NCBI GenBank assembly: GCA_046152925.1
Contig: JBJXFX010000087.1
Span: 1 to 16,523 of the forward strand
Origin: CAMAUF01 sp046152925
Lineage (GTDB): Bacteria; Chloroflexota; Dehalococcoidia; Tepidiformales; Tepidiformaceae
Direction of reading: 5' to 3'
Length of the DNA stretch: 16,523 nt
Below the pieces are notes generated by a model that saw nothing but the letters and a program-made list of their open reading frames with translations, ran no database searches and had not been told where the DNA came from. This document shows positions 1-6,439 of the stretch, piece by piece. The position numbers and the translations under genes were made by a program. The first letter of the stretch is position 1, and each line of letters begins with the position of its first letter.

Positions 1-84
1 CAATACCACTGGATCACAGAGATAGTATTCGATGATCGGACGCGTAACCAAAAGGATGACCCGCTCCAAATCATTTTCCAGAAA

Positions 85-90
85 AGGAGG
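85..90 (+). promoter_or_regulatory. Strong Shine-Dalgarno site of smbP
   Basis: AGGAGG (AAGGAGG from 84) lies 7 nt before the ATG at 98 and decides the start, although the reading frame stays open upstream to 32. Most other well-resolved starts in this window look leaderless, so this classical site is one sign that the left end has a different origin. Confidence 0.8.
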
Positions 91-97
91 GCTACCA

Positions 98-487
98 ATG
101 ACACGATCTAACACCCGAATCGCTCTAGCGTTGACCGGAGTTCTGGCCACGATCCTCACCACTGGCATGCCGCTCCAATCGGCATTCGGTGAAGGTGGGG
201 CACGGCGTGATGTCGTGCGGCAAGAGCAGCAGAACGTCAAAGATGCCCTCATGCACGCGACGGAGGCAGTGGAACACGGCAAACAGGGTCATGTCGAGAA
301 GCTTGTGACCCATGCCGAAGCCTCGCTGCAGCATGCAGTTAGAGGGGGGGAGGACCCGCATTTGGCAGAAGCGATGACCAATCTGAAAGCAGCTATTGAG
401 CATGGCAAGGCCGGTCATGCTGACGTGGCCACGAAACATGCCCAAACTGCCGTCACACATCTCTCTCAAATATCTCAAATCAGGTAA
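98..487 (+). CDS. smbP: SmbP-like small periplasmic metal-binding protein
   Basis: Predicted 129-residue exported protein. An N-terminal signal peptide (basic MTRSNTR, then a hydrophobic stretch to about residue 28) precedes a helical, histidine-rich mature part with 10 His (53, 60, 65, 72, 79, 88, 102, 107, 114, 121). Two related halves are visible: HGKQGH at 60-65 recurs as HGKAGH at 102-107, each followed by a helix of the form TKHAxxAxxH. This matches the Nitrosomonas SmbP family, small four-helix bundles that bind several copper or other divalent metal ions in the periplasm; metal choice here is inferred. The start at 98 is preferred over the frame opening at 32 because of the AGGAGG site and the signal peptide. 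The katG start is 104 bp downstream on the same strand, so co-transcription is possible. GC is clearly lower than in the genes from 1150 onward. Confidence 0.82.
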   Translation: MTRSNTRIALALTGVLATILTTGMPLQSAFGEGGARRDVVRQEQQNVKDALMHATEAVEHGKQGHVEKLVTHAEASLQHAVRGGEDPHLAEAMTNLKAAIEHGKAGHADVATKHAQTAVTHLSQISQIR

Positions 488-591
488 AGAATGAATGCCT
501 ATCGCGAAGGGTGGTTTGAACGAGCGAAGCGGGACATGACCCTGACCTGCAAAGACATGAACTGCCACACAAGACTTAGATGGGGGGCGTT

Positions 592-2820
592 ATGTTAACG
601 GTAAAAATAACAAGTTTCGTCCTATTTGCTTTAGCCCTCTCACAATTCGGGTACGCCGAAGAGTATCGCGGACAGAAGCCTATTGCTGATAGGCAAACGA
701 TGTCGAACCAGTTCTGGTGGCCCGAAAGACTTGATCTCATGCCCCTTCGTCAGCATGCAGCTGAGTCCAACCCAATGGGCAAACAGTTTACATACGCTAA
801 AGAGTTTAACAAGCTCGACCTGAAGGCTGTGAAGAACGACCTCAAGGAATTGATGACAGCCTCACAGGCCTGGTGGCCGGCAGACTACGGTCACTATGGC
901 CCATTCTTCATCCGGATGGCCTGGCACAGTGCCGGCACCTACCGCGTGACTGACGGTCGAGGCGGAGCTGGCGGCGGTCAACAGCGCTTCGAGCCTCTGA
1001 ACAGCTGGCCTGATAACGCAAACCTTGATAAGGCGCGGCGGTTGCTGTGGCCCATCAAAAAGAAATACGGGAGTAAACTTTCATGGGCCGACTTGATGGT
1101 CCTGACGGGAAATGTCGCCATGGAGTCGATGGGCTTCAAGACCTTCGGTTTTGGCGGCGGCCGCGCCGACGTCTGGGAGCCCGAGGACATCAACTGGGGC
1201 AAGGAGAAGACGTGGCTCGGCGATGAGCGCTACAGCGGCGACCGCCAGCTCGAAAAGCCGCTCGGCGCTGTCCAGATGGGCCTCATCTACGTCAATCCGC
1301 AAGGCCCGAATGGGCAGCCCAGCGTCCTCGCCTCCGGCCGTGACATCCGCGAGACGTTCAGCCGGATGGCGATGAACGACGAGGAGACCGTCGCGCTCGT
1401 CGCCGGCGGCCACACTTTCGGCAAGGCCCACGGCGCTGGCCTCGAATCGAACGTCGGCGCCGAGCCCGAGGCCGCCAGCATCGAACAGCAAGGCCTCGGC
1501 TGGCAGAACAAGCTCGGCTCTGGCAAGGGCGGCGACACCATCACCAGCGGCATCGAAGGCGCTTGGACGACCAACCCCGTGAAGTGGGACAACGGCTACT
1601 TCGAAGTCCTCTTCAAATACGACTGGGACCTCGTCAAGAGCCCGGCCGGCGCCTGGCAGTGGCAGCCAACCGACCCGGCCGCAGCGACCACCGTGCCCGA
1701 TGCGCACGATCCCAACAAGCGCCACGCCCCGATGATGACCACCGCGGACATGGCGATGCGCATGGACCCGATCTATGGGCCCATCTCGCGCCGGTTCTAT
1801 GAACACCCAGACCAGTTCGCCGAAGCTTTCGCCCGCGCCTGGTTCAAGCTCACCCATCGCGACATGGGCCCTCGCTCGCGCTACCTCGGCAAGGAAGTCC
1901 CGTCGGAAGAGCTCGTCTGGCAGGACCCCGTCCCAGCTGTCGACCATGCGCTCATCGGCGATGCCGAAATCGCGGACCTGAAGGCCAAGCTCCTCGCCTC
2001 CGGGCTCTCCGTTTCTGAGCTTGTCTCGGCCGCCTGGGCTTCGGCCGCCTCGTTCCGGGGCACTGACCGCCGCGGCGGGGCGAACGGCGCGCGCGTCCGG
2101 CTCTCCCCCCAGAAGGACTGGCAGGTCAACAGCCCCGCACAACTCGCCAAGGCGCTCGCGGCCATCGAAAAGGTGCAGCAGGCGTTCAACGGCTCGGCCA
2201 CCGGCGGCAAGCGCGTCTCGCTCGCCGACCTCATCGTCCTCGGGGGCTGCGCAGCCGTCGAAAAGGCAGCCAAAGACGCCGGCCACAACGTCACCGTCCC
2301 CTTCACGCCGGGCCGGACCGACGCCAGCGCCGCGCAAACGGACGCCGAGTCGTTCGCCGTCCTCGAGCCGACCTTCGACGGCTTCCGTAACTCCGTCCAG
2401 GCGGGCCCGCCTGGACGCCCAGAAGCGCTCCTGGTCGAGCGCGCCTGCCTGCTCAACCTGACCGCGCCGGAAATGACCGTCCTCGTCGGCGGCCTCCGGG
2501 CGCTCGGGGCGAACACGGGCGGTAGCGACCTCGGCGTGCTCACCAACCGGCGAGGCACGCTGAGCAACGACTTCTTCCTCAACCTGCTCGACATGGGCAC
2601 CACCTGGCAGTCCACCGGCGGCGACGTCTACGAAGGCCGCGATGCCGGCGGAGCGGTGAAGTGGCGCGGCACCTCTGTTGACCTCATCTTCGGGTCGAAC
2701 TCCCAACTGCGCGCCTACGCCGAGGTCTACGCCTGCGCAGACTCTGGCGCGGCCTTCGTCCGCGACTTCGTCGCGGCCTGGGACAAGGTCATGAACAACG
2801 ACCGGTTCGACCTCGCCTAA
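592..2820 (+). CDS. katG: Catalase-peroxidase KatG with signal peptide
   Basis: Bifunctional haem catalase-peroxidase of 742 residues, full length with both peroxidase-like domains. Numbering from the ATG at 592: distal haem triad Arg108, Trp111, His112 in RMAWHSAGTY; Met-Tyr-Trp cofactor Trp111-Tyr233-Met259; proximal His274 in GGHTFGK with Trp325 and Asp386. Residues 1-22 look like a Sec signal (hydrophobic SFVLFALAL, cleavage after GYA), so the enzyme is probably periplasmic, like the KatP subgroup. ATG 580 is in frame, but ATG 592 is preferred because GGGGGG precedes it and gives a better signal peptide. Base composition changes inside the gene: two hand-counted 60-nt samples before position 850 are 42% GC, 1021-1080 is 48%, 1081-1140 is 57%, 1201-1260 is 65% and 2161-2220 is 68%. 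The change sits at the highly conserved GFKTFGFGGGR block (residues about 181-191). The function call is secure; the integrity of the gene is not. Confidence 0.93.
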   Translation: MLTVKITSFVLFALALSQFGYAEEYRGQKPIADRQTMSNQFWWPERLDLMPLRQHAAESNPMGKQFTYAKEFNKLDLKAVKNDLKELMTASQAWWPADYGHYGPFFIRMAWHSAGTYRVTDGRGGAGGGQQRFEPLNSWPDNANLDKARRLLWPIKKKYGSKLSWADLMVLTGNVAMESMGFKTFGFGGGRADVWEPEDINWGKEKTWLGDERYSGDRQLEKPLGAVQMGLIYVNPQGPNGQPSVLASGRDIRETFSRMAMNDEETVALVAGGHTFGKAHGAGLESNVGAEPEAASIEQQGLGWQNKLGSGKGGDTITSGIEGAWTTNPVKWDNGYFEVLFKYDWDLVKSPAGAWQWQPTDPAAATTVPDAHDPNKRHAPMMTTADMAMRMDPIYGPISRRFYEHPDQFAEAFARAWFKLTHRDMGPRSRYLGKEVPSEELVWQDPVPAVDHALIGDAEIADLKAKLLASGLSVSELVSAAWASAASFRGTDRRGGANGARVRLSPQKDWQVNSPAQLAKALAAIEKVQQAFNGSATGGKRVSLADLIVLGGCAAVEKAAKDAGHNVTVPFTPGRTDASAAQTDAESFAVLEPTFDGFRNSVQAGPPGRPEALLVERACLLNLTAPEMTVLVGGLRALGANTGGSDLGVLTNRRGTLSNDFFLNLLDMGTTWQSTGGDVYEGRDAGGAVKWRGTSVDLIFGSNSQLRAYAEVYACADSGAAFVRDFVAAWDKVMNNDRFDLA

Positions 2821-2850
2821 CCGCGACGCGTCCACCCATCCACAAAGAAA

Positions 2851-2874
2851 GGGGCTGCCCCATTGGGCAGCCCC
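2851..2874 (+). terminator. Rho-independent terminator of katG
   Basis: A perfect 10-bp stem (GGGGCTGCCC pairing with GGGCAGCCCC) closes a 4-nt CATT loop. It is preceded by AAAGAAA and followed by TTCTTGCTTGCTTGC. It starts 30 nt after the katG stop codon and is the clearest intrinsic terminator in the window. Confidence 0.88.
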
Positions 2875-2950
2875 TTCTTGCTTGCTTGCTGTGACCGCTG
2901 TGACGGCGAAACCCCAGCGGACGTTGACGAAGCTCGCCCCGCGTGGGTGA

Positions 2951-3073
2951 ATGGCTCGGATGAATCCGATCCCGCTTCAACGGTGCCCGCGCTGCGGCGC
3001 CGAAATGGCCAACATCAAGGGCTCGCGGCTCGCCGTTTGCAGCCGCTGTGGCTACAAGGACGACTGCTGTTAA
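2951..3073 (+). CDS. Small zinc-ribbon protein (40 aa), unknown function
   Basis: A 40-residue frame, MARMNPIPLQ to YKDDCC. It has two CxxC knuckles, CPRCG (Cys12, Cys15) and CSRCG (Cys30, Cys33), separated by 14 residues, followed by a Cys-Cys C-terminus. This is a typical zinc-ribbon layout, as seen in many small nucleic-acid-binding or RNA-polymerase-associated proteins. An in-frame TGA lies directly upstream of the ATG at 2951, so the start can only be that ATG or the one at 2960; neither has a good ribosome site or -10 box. It lies between the katG terminator and the convergent greA-like gene, ending 24 bp before that gene's stop. The four spaced cysteines make a chance frame unlikely. 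Function is unknown. Confidence 0.6.
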   Translation: MARMNPIPLQRCPRCGAEMANIKGSRLAVCSRCGYKDDCC

Positions 3074-3097
3074 CAGTCCCGCCGCTGCGACCCGGGG

Positions 3098-3919
3098 TTA
3101 GGAGCCGATCCGTTCGATGCGGTAGCGCTTCTCGCCGCGAGGCGTCGCGACCACCACTTCTTCGCCCACACGCCGATTCAGAAGTTGCTTGCCCACTGGC
3201 GATTCGACGGAGATCTTCCGTTCGGCGGCGTTCGCTTCGCGTGCGCTGACGAGGATGTATTTCTGCTCCCGCTCGTCGTCCAGATCGAGCACCGTGACCG
3301 TCGAGCCGACCGACGTGCGGTCTTCGTTGTCCCGTTCCACGATGATCGCGCGCTTGAGCGCGTTGTCGACCTGGCGGGCGCGCTGCTCGGCGAAGGCCAA
3401 GGCCTCTCGCGCAGCGTGGTAGGGGGCATTCTCGCGCAAGTCACCATCTGACCGCGCGATTTCGATCGCCTGGACGAGGGCGGGCCGCTGTTCGGTGAGG
3501 ACTTCTCGCTCGCGCTTCAACGTCTCGAGGCCTTCGGCGGTCATCTCGATTGGCGCCTCTTCCGGGCGCAGCCCAAGCGACCCCGCTCGCATGCCCGACT
3601 TCCTCACGCGGATGTGGACGCCGAGGTTCGCCGGCGTGTACTCCCGCTTCTTGAGGAACTGGAACCAGGCCTTGAGAGCGGCGACGCGCTCCGGCGCATT
3701 CGGGTCGGAGGAGCGAATTTGCGCCTCCGCGTAGCTTTCGACGCGGCTGCTCGTGATCATCATCACGAGGTGACCATCGCCATGGTGTTCCACGTATTTG
3801 CGTACGTAGAACTCGTGAGTGCGCCGTTGTTCGGCTTTGAGAGTGTTGATGTATTCAGCGAGGGCCTCGCCGAGCGTCACTGGCGACGCTGGGGCCACTT
3901 CCTGGGATTCAGACGCCAT
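3098..3919 (-). CDS. GreA-type elongation factor with extra N-terminal SAM-like domain
   Basis: A 273-residue protein against about 158 for ordinary GreA. Residues 126-200 form the GreA coiled-coil hairpin; its tip GDLRENAPYHAA carries the acidic pair Asp160 and Glu163, matching Asp41/Glu44 of E. coli GreA, which promote transcript cleavage in backtracked RNA polymerase. Residues 203-273 match the FKBP-like C-terminal domain, with the SPVGKQLLNRRVGEEV signature. Residues 14-95 (TLGEALAEYINTL, then HEFYVRKYVEHHG, RVESYAEAQ, and VAALKAWFQFLKKREY) resemble the helical core-binding domain of tyrosine recombinases, but no recombinase catalytic domain follows. A DNA-binding or protein-binding role for that part is inference. 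The start ATG at 3919 is supported by a TACCCT box 6 nt upstream. Divergent from rsmG across 23 bp. It may be the main GreA of the organism or a specialised paralogue. Confidence 0.82.
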   Translation of the reverse strand: MASESQEVAPASPVTLGEALAEYINTLKAEQRRTHEFYVRKYVEHHGDGHLVMMITSSRVESYAEAQIRSSDPNAPERVAALKAWFQFLKKREYTPANLGVHIRVRKSGMRAGSLGLRPEEAPIEMTAEGLETLKREREVLTEQRPALVQAIEIARSDGDLRENAPYHAAREALAFAEQRARQVDNALKRAIIVERDNEDRTSVGSTVTVLDLDDEREQKYILVSAREANAAERKISVESPVGKQLLNRRVGEEVVVATPRGEKRYRIERIGS

Positions 3920-3942
3920 TCCCTAAGGGTATCATTGTTTGC
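3920..3942. promoter_or_regulatory. Bidirectional core promoter between greA-like gene and rsmG
   Basis: The whole gap between two divergent starts is 23 bp. On the plus strand TATCAT (3930-3935) lies 7 nt before the GTG of rsmG. On the minus strand TACCCT (3931-3926) lies 6 nt before the ATG of the greA-like gene, with CAGACA 18 bp further upstream as a possible -35. The two hexamers overlap by 2 bp. Both mRNAs would begin at or next to the start codon, and both promoters could not be opened at once. Inferred from sequence only. Confidence 0.5.
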
Positions 3943-4671
3943 GTGGCTGTGTCTGTCATAACGGCCCAGTTAAGCTGGGAAGATTTGCCGGGGCTCTTCC
4001 CGGGGCTCCCGGAGCCGGGGCGGTGGCTCCCGCTGCTCCAAGGGCACGCCGCCGCGCTCGACGGTGCCGCCGATCGCGTCCGGGTCATGTCGGTCCCGCC
4101 GGCCGAGGCCGTCCAGCGCCAATGGGCCGAATCGCTCGAAGTCGTCCGGCTCGCGGGCGCCGTCGCCCCGGGCGCCGTCTGGGTCGATGTCGGCAGTGGC
4201 GGTGGGTTTCCGGGGCTTGTGGCCGCGATCGTCCTGCCGGCCGTCACTATGCACCTCGTCGAGCCTCTTCAGAAACGCGCACGACTGCTGGAGGAGATCA
4301 GCGCGTCGCTCGGGCTCGGGAACGTCACCGTCCACGCCCAGCGCGGCGAGGAGGCCTGCCACGGCAGCCTGCGCGGCGCGGCGGACATCGTCACGGCGCG
4401 GGCCGTGGCCGAATTGCGCGAGCTGTTGGAGTACACGGCCCCGTTCGCAGCCGAGGGCGGCCGCCTCCTGTTCCCAAAGGGCAGCGCCTTCGATGGCGAG
4501 CTCGCTGCCGCCGGGCGAGCGCGGGACCTGCTCGGCTGCGAGCTGATCGCCGTCGAGGACTTCCGCCCCGAGGTCAGCAGCCACCTCCGCCTGGCGACCT
4601 TCCGGCGGCACGGGCCCATCCCCGCTGCCTATCCACGGCGGGCCGGGGTGCCCGCCAAACGGCCGCTGTAG
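3943..4671 (+). CDS. rsmG: 16S rRNA (guanine527-N7)-methyltransferase RsmG
   Basis: SAM-dependent methyltransferase that modifies G527 of 16S rRNA (E. coli numbering) in the 30S decoding region; 242 residues, close to the usual 210-240. The SAM-binding glycine-rich motif is VDVGSGGGFPG at 81-91, followed by an acidic residue at the end of strand 2 (Glu107 in HLVEPLQKRARLLEE). The C-terminus PRRAGVPAKRPL (231-242) is the family signature. The start is GTG at 3943, chosen because TATCAT lies 7 nt upstream and no Shine-Dalgarno site is visible; translation from a leaderless mRNA is likely. Many bacteria keep rsmG beside mnmG or parAB, but here it sits between a greA-like gene and a Yip1-like gene. 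Confidence 0.93.
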   Translation: MAVSVITAQLSWEDLPGLFPGLPEPGRWLPLLQGHAAALDGAADRVRVMSVPPAEAVQRQWAESLEVVRLAGAVAPGAVWVDVGSGGGFPGLVAAIVLPAVTMHLVEPLQKRARLLEEISASLGLGNVTVHAQRGEEACHGSLRGAADIVTARAVAELRELLEYTAPFAAEGGRLLFPKGSAFDGELAAAGRARDLLGCELIAVEDFRPEVSSHLRLATFRRHGPIPAAYPRRAGVPAKRPL

Positions 4672-4759
4672 GCGCTGGAGGCTGTGGTACACTCCGGCCC
4701 GTCGTTGGTGGGGCGCCTTGCCCGGCGCCGCGACGTACTTCACGTGAGGTTGTCAGCGT

Positions 4760-5356
4760 ATGGATCCCAATGTCGTGGTGAGCAGGCTCGTCCGCCTCAT
4801 TCGGCTCGATACGAGCGTGTTCGACGAGGTGCGGGACGACGACCGGGAGCTCCTTCCAGCACTCGTCGTCGCGGCAGCCGCCTGCCTGCTCGCGGGCATC
4901 GGCGCTTGGCTCTACTGGCAGCTCATCCCTTCCTCGACGCCCGACGACGCGTTCCTCAACACGGTCATCTTCGGCACGATTTTCCTGGTCGCCCTATACG
5001 CCGTCGCGATCCTGGTGACCTACGTCGTCATGGTCCAACTCTTCCGAATCCAGGCCGACCTCATGGCGCTGATCCGGGTGCTCGGGTATGCAGCGTGGCC
5101 ACTCGGACTATCAGTGCTGATGTTCATCCCGGTCATCTACCCGGTCTTCGCGCTCATCCCGCTCTGCCTGCTGCTCGTGACGATGATCTTCGGCGCACAG
5201 TCCGTCGCCGGCGGCGGCGATTCACGCGAAAGCGTCCTCGCGAGTCTTGCGGGCCTGGCCGTCATGGTCCTCGTCCTCGGCCTGATCGGCCAGTCGTCCG
5301 ACGGCTTCATCCCGATGGGCGCTGGCGTCTTCGGCGTCCTCATCGACCTCAGTTGA
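4760..5356 (+). CDS. Yip1-like integral membrane protein
   Basis: A 198-residue protein with about five predicted membrane helices (roughly 32-54, 67-91, 104-126, 127-147, 158-178) after a charged, cytosolic-looking N-terminus with the segment RLIRLDTSVFDEVRDD. The pattern of a short amphipathic N-terminus, a helical bundle and a proline-containing YAAWPLG segment fits the bacterial Yip1 superfamily, whose members are mostly uncharacterised. Start ATG 4760 has GAGG about 10 nt upstream (4746-4749). A TACACT hexamer at 4688-4693 could be a -10 giving a 60-nt leader. It follows rsmG on the same strand after 88 bp. No enzymatic motif is visible; a role in membrane organisation or transport is only a guess. 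Confidence 0.72.
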   Translation: MDPNVVVSRLVRLIRLDTSVFDEVRDDDRELLPALVVAAAACLLAGIGAWLYWQLIPSSTPDDAFLNTVIFGTIFLVALYAVAILVTYVVMVQLFRIQADLMALIRVLGYAAWPLGLSVLMFIPVIYPVFALIPLCLLLVTMIFGAQSVAGGGDSRESVLASLAGLAVMVLVLGLIGQSSDGFIPMGAGVFGVLIDLS

Positions 5357-5401
5357 TGGCTCCCGGTCCCAACTTGGTGCGCCGAGCCCCGGCCATCCGG
5401 T

Positions 5402-5469
5402 GAGCGAGGGCTCCTCGTGCTCTGGCGCCGGGCGCACGGCTCCGGCCTGGCGCCACCCGAAGGTGGGCG
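5402..5469. other. Convergent intergenic gap with two GC hairpins
   Basis: The 140 bp between the Yip1-like gene and the convergent MaoC-like gene hold two short inverted repeats: CGAGG-GCT-CCTCG (5405-5417, extended by GAG/CTC) and CCACC-CGAA-GGTGG (5453-5466). Neither is followed by a T-run on either strand, so neither is a clear intrinsic terminator. They may still help end convergent transcription. Nothing else was seen in the gap. Confidence 0.25.
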
Positions 5470-5496
5470 GACGCAGAGCCCCGTCCCGTTGGAGCC

Positions 5497-5919
5497 TCAG
5501 CCCTTTGGGTAAAGCTGGACGGTGGCGAAGCCGCGACACGACGGCTGGCCGTCCCCATTGACGACGGCCAACTCGAGGTCAACCCGGACGGCGCCGTCTT
5601 CTTCATAGACGCGCGCCACTTCGCCCGCCAACGTGAGCGGGCGATTCGTGATGTCCGGCCGGCGATGGGCGGCGCGGACATGCCGGACGAACCCCCACCC
5701 GCCGAGCCAATCCTCCACGTAGTGGGCGAGGAACCCGAGCTTGAGCGGCCCCGGGACGAGCGTGCCAGGCATCCCGCCCGCCCGCGCCGCCTCCACGTCG
5801 TAGAAGAACGGTGGGAAGTTCCAGATCAGCCCGCAGTAGCGGATCACGCGGCCCAAGTCGGGCGTCACCTGGGCCGGCGGCAGCGCATCGCCGTCGCGGA
5901 TGGACGGGGCCTCGCTCAT
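5497..5919 (-). CDS. MaoC-like hot-dog dehydratase subunit, catalytic dyad altered
   Basis: A 140-residue single hot-dog protein. The region RVIRYCGLIWNFPPFFYDVEA (25-45, given here as its key parts WNFPPFFYD and GTLVPGPLKLGFLAHYVEDW) corresponds to the MaoC/hydratase-2 motif and the pG-P-L helix that follows. In active hydratases the motif is DxNxxHxD, with an Asp-His dyad; here Asn34 and Phe39 seem to take those places. It starts at ATG 5919, whose TGA-sharing overlap (ATGA) with the preceding gene shows translational coupling, so the two proteins probably form a heterodimer acting on acyl-CoA or acyl-ACP thioesters, like mycobacterial HadA/HadB. A longer upstream frame exists but lies within the partner gene. 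The family call is sound; the reaction (dehydration, thioester hydrolysis or none) is open. Confidence 0.75.
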   Translation of the reverse strand: MSEAPSIRDGDALPPAQVTPDLGRVIRYCGLIWNFPPFFYDVEAARAGGMPGTLVPGPLKLGFLAHYVEDWLGGWGFVRHVRAAHRRPDITNRPLTLAGEVARVYEEDGAVRVDLELAVVNGDGQPSCRGFATVQLYPKG

Positions 5920-6374
5920 TCCAGGCCTCCCGAGGCGTTGCGCGCGTCGTACTGCATCATCGTCCGCACGCTGCGGGCCACAACCGCGCCGCTCGCGTCG
6001 GTTAGTTCGACATCGCTCCGCAGGTAGAGGCTCTGACCGAAGCGCCCGCCAAAGCGCTCGCTGATGTCCGCCACCCGCGTCTGGAGCGTCAGTTCTTCTC
6101 CGAGCCGGAGCGGCCGCTCCAAGAGGATCTCGTTGCTGATCAGCAAGTCGTTCGGCATGAGCGATGGGAGCGCCAAGCCCTCGGCCTCGGAGCCCAGCGC
6201 CTCGACGACGTAGGAAGGGACGGCTTCGCCTTCGCTGGGTAGTGCCTCGCCCGCCTGGCCCCAAACATCCAGCGCCTTGCGCACGACCCGCGCGCTCACG
6301 ACGACCTTCGAGGCCGGGCCACGGCGCCCGGCCAAGGCAAGCACTTCGGGCGTGAGCTTCGACCCCTCATCCAT
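5916..6374 (-). CDS. FAS1-like (MaoC N-terminal-type) dehydratase subunit
   Basis: A 152-residue hot-dog protein of the MaoC_dehydrat_N / FAS1-like type. Visible family features are the N-terminal LAGRRGPASKVVVSARVVRK, the ERPLRLGEELTLQTRV strand turn (87-101), the RFGGRFGQSLYLRSDVEL hairpin and SGAVVARSVRTMM near the C-terminus. These domains usually pair with a MaoC domain that carries the catalytic residues, and here the partner follows with a 4-bp ATGA overlap. Start ATG 6374 is chosen over the GTG at 6410 because TACGCT (6387-6382) lies 7 nt upstream and TTGAGC (6410-6405) lies a further 17 bp away, a good promoter for a leaderless mRNA. Likely role in acyl-thioester metabolism (inference). 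It is divergent from the cysteine desulfurase gene across 65 bp. Confidence 0.75.
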   Translation of the reverse strand: MDEGSKLTPEVLALAGRRGPASKVVVSARVVRKALDVWGQAGEALPSEGEAVPSYVVEALGSEAEGLALPSLMPNDLLISNEILLERPLRLGEELTLQTRVADISERFGGRFGQSLYLRSDVELTDASGAVVARSVRTMMQYDARNASGGLE

Positions 6375-6410
6375 CCGAGGGAGCGTACGCACCGCGGGTG
6401 GTGCGCTCAA
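6375..6410 (-). promoter_or_regulatory. Leaderless promoter of the FAS1-like dehydratase pair
   Basis: On the minus strand TTGAGC (6410-6405), a 17-bp spacer and TACGCT (6387-6382) are followed by 7 nt and then the ATG at 6374. Spacing is canonical for sigma-70-type promoters, and the predicted transcript begins at the start codon. No Shine-Dalgarno site is visible. Confidence 0.5.
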
Positions 6411-6427
6411 CGGCCAGCGGAACGCGC

Positions 6428-6433
6428 TATGAT
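6428..6433 (+). promoter_or_regulatory. -10 box of the cysteine desulfurase gene
   Basis: TATGAT, one mismatch from consensus, lies 6 nt before the GTG at 6440. This placement supports a leaderless mRNA and argues against the longer GTG start at 6398. No convincing -35 hexamer was found. Confidence 0.5.
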
Positions 6434-6439
6434 CTCCGG

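Noticed and set aside
1081..2835. A 584-codon open frame on the minus strand across katG
   Set aside because: It is antisense to a complete KatG with all active-site residues. Its translation is low-complexity, rich in Ala, Gly, Arg, Asp and Glu, as expected for the shadow of a GC-rich gene.
5920..6264. N-terminal extension of the MaoC-like gene up to 6264
   Set aside because: The extension lies wholly inside the FAS1-like gene in another frame and reads as low-complexity sequence. The ATGA overlap at 5919 is a better start.
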